From: Flavipsychrobacter stenotrophus
Lineage (GTDB): Bacteria > Bacteroidota > Bacteroidia > Chitinophagales > Chitinophagaceae
Reading direction: 5' to 3'
Assembly (NCBI GenBank): GCA_947379685.1
Contig: CANCOG010000058.1
Location: 1 to 14,603 of the forward strand
DNA: 14,603 nucleotides
The notes beneath the pieces were generated by a model. That model was given only the letters and a program-made list of their open reading frames with translations, was not told where the DNA came from and made no database searches. This document shows positions 13,734 to 14,603 of this stretch, piece by piece; position 1 is the stretch's first letter, and every line of letters begins with the position of its first letter. A program made the translations under genes and the position numbers.

Positions 13734-13760
13734 CTCATAAATTAGGTAATGTGGTTGAAA

Positions 13761-14255
13761 TTATTGAATAGTAGGGTGATGTGCAGAAAATGCACCCCAG
13801 ATCATTCTGGTGCCCTTGCTGTTGCTCAGCCACAAATTGAAGGTGCCATCAATGTAATTATCGTTTGAGGTAGTCACATTCACGGAAGTGCTGTCGAGGT
13901 TGTAAGTTTGGCCGTTCACGAAGTACTCTACGAGTTGGTTATCTGAGTTATGGGTGTTCGACTGGGCAAAATGCCCTATACCTGTGTACGAACCGTACGC
14001 CTTAAAGTTCAGCGAAAATTGCTTGTTTGATGAGGTGTTAAAAGCGTTGATAATGAGGGCACTGGAACTCGATGTTTTGAGGAGGGTCACATTCACATTG
14101 TCTTCGCTGGAAGAAGGAAATGTGCTTTTCATCGTATAATCGATCCCATTATCATTAATGGTGATGGTATTAGGATAGGAACTGCTGTTGTCCGTTTTAG
14201 AGCAGGCAGCAAACAATACTGAACTAATGAGCAGCACGAAAATTGATTTTTTCAT
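13761..14255 (-). CDS. Small hypothetical lipoprotein
   Basis: A 164-residue protein with a lipoprotein signal (MKKSIFVLLISSVLFAAC, lipobox FAAC, lipidated Cys18) and then a Ser/Asn/Thr-rich linker. The rest is beta-rich, with short strands and polar turns (TITINDNGIDYTM, YFVNGQTYNL) and the closing pattern IDGTFNLWLSN, then RMIWGAFSAHH. This closing pattern recalls the small Bacteroidota lipoproteins that end in a GTF...GxF strand pair; I do not assign a DUF number. It is probably anchored in the outer membrane. It is monocistronic, with a good promoter 24 nt before its ATG and a strong terminator after it. Function unknown. Confidence 0.85.
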   Translation of the reverse strand: MKKSIFVLLISSVLFAACSKTDNSSSYPNTITINDNGIDYTMKSTFPSSSEDNVNVTLLKTSSSSALIINAFNTSSNKQFSLNFKAYGSYTGIGHFAQSNTHNSDNQLVEYFVNGQTYNLDSTSVNVTTSNDNYIDGTFNLWLSNSKGTRMIWGAFSAHHPTIQ

Positions 14256-14278
14256 AGGATAATATCGCTTTGATGTAG

Positions 14279-14309
14279 TAAAGATACAATAGCATTTCTT
14301 TTAAGCAAA
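14279..14309 (-). promoter_or_regulatory. Promoter of the lipoprotein gene
   Basis: The minus strand reads TTTG (14309-14306), exactly 19 nt, then TATCTTTA (14286-14279). This is an exact -33 box and a -7 box with one mismatch to TAnnTTTG. The predicted start of transcription lies about 17 nt before the ATG. Confidence 0.7.
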
Positions 14310-14360
14310 TCCAAGACTAATATTGCGGTTTTGATTAAAGCGTAAATGGTAGTTGTTGAA

Positions 14361-14435
14361 ATTTCGCCCCAAGGCGCTAAGCCGCAATTCACAGTTAATA
14401 TTCGATGCTCTTATTTGAAGCAAAGCCGCGAAGGT
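14361..14435. repeat. Degenerate GC-rich short-period repeat
   Basis: Loosely periodic units such as AAGGCGCTAAGCCGC (about 14371-14385) and GCAAAGCCGCGAAGG (about 14420-14434) sit in otherwise AT-rich DNA. They resemble the CGCAAAG/CGCTAAG-type intergenic repeats seen in many Bacteroidota, here decayed. Confidence 0.3.
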
Positions 14436-14457
14436 CTATTAAAATAAAAGCAAGCGA

Positions 14458-14603
14458 TTAACGGGGAAGGGCTCCGTAGTCTTTCAGAACCTCATGTAAG
14501 AGATCTAAGCGCACTTTGAACCAATCTTTTGATGTGTCGGCAATGGGCATTTCGAAGTTCATGGCAAAGAAATAGGGGTAGTTGCGTACATCGCTTTTGT
14601 TCA
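14458..14603 (-). CDS. C-terminal end of an unidentified protein (partial)
   Basis: A minus-strand frame enters from the right edge and ends at TAA 14458-14460, giving 47 visible residues (KSDVRNYPYFFAMNFEMPIA, then KDWFKVRLDLLHEVLKDYGALPR). Aromatic and charged residues alternate naturally and no stop interrupts it. The family cannot be recognised from this tail. It lies about 200 nt upstream of the lipoprotein gene on the same strand, but that gene has its own promoter. Confidence 0.6.
   Translation of the reverse strand, partial: NKSDVRNYPYFFAMNFEMPIADTSKDWFKVRLDLLHEVLKDYGALPR

Larger units (their letters stand above)
13083..13760. other. 678-nt gene-poor region rich in inverted repeats
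   Basis: No large gene. It holds three AACGTT palindromic sites (13207-13212, 13278-13283, 13523-13528) and a minus-strand promoter-like site with a small ORF behind it (listed separately). Inverted arms CCGCTAC (13394-13400) and GTAGCGG (13448-13454) flank that promoter. A hairpin TGTGC-TTTTT-GCACA lies at 13459-13473, and there are two copies of TTGCAC and of TATCAAA (13468-13481, 13499-13524). A nested hairpin (13565-13616) and the lipoprotein terminator follow. It may be a structured RNA, a mobile-element end or a regulatory leader. I cannot decide. Confidence 0.6.

Noticed and set aside
1..14603. CRISPR array, transposase or phage genes
   Set aside because: No regularly spaced direct repeats and no protein with transposase, integrase, terminase or Cas motifs were found.

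Overview
The window looks like a chromosomal segment of a Bacteroidota member, probably of the Chitinophagaceae/Sphingobacteriia type. This rests on the gene families (DUF3857/transglutaminase pairs, TIGR03643/DUF2805 protein, Bacteroidota-type lipoprotein), on starts that mostly lack Shine-Dalgarno motifs, and on TAnnTTTG-like -7 boxes upstream of several genes. No replicon, phage structural or transposase gene is visible.

Layout. (1) Positions 1-243: the end of a TPR-like gene and its terminator. (2) 272-5024: an ECF sigma factor, then two tandem secreted DUF3857/transglutaminase-like proteins 1 nt apart. One has lost the nucleophilic Cys and one keeps it. (3) 5152-5225: an elongator-type tRNA-Met with its own -7 box and terminator. 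(4) 5276-10628: a LysR regulator divergent from purK-purE-icd, which ends at a strong terminator, followed by an SbtA-type bicarbonate transporter. (5) 10625-12347, minus strand: a tight operon of TIGR03643/DUF2805 protein, SDR-like protein and flavin reductase, overlapping the transporter tail to tail. (6) 12348-13760: an XRE regulator between two gene-poor stretches. One holds a possible decayed coding remnant. The other holds inverted repeats, a promoter-like site and a Cys/His-rich 35-codon ORF. (7) 13761-14603: a small lipoprotein gene with a good promoter and terminator, and the C-terminal end of another minus-strand gene.

How the genes fit together. The clearest theme is inorganic carbon. 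PurK consumes bicarbonate, PurE handles its product, isocitrate dehydrogenase releases or fixes CO2, SbtA-family proteins import bicarbonate, and LysR regulators of the CbbR/CcmR branch control such genes in autotrophs. I infer a CO2/HCO3- homeostasis locus in a heterotroph. The LysR-purK intergenic region has a dyad with T-N11-A geometry, and the purK promoter seems to lack a -33 box, which suits an activator-dependent promoter. The minus-strand operon resembles gene sets I associate with photolyase/cryptochrome loci, but no photolyase is in view. The least explained DNA is 13083-13760.
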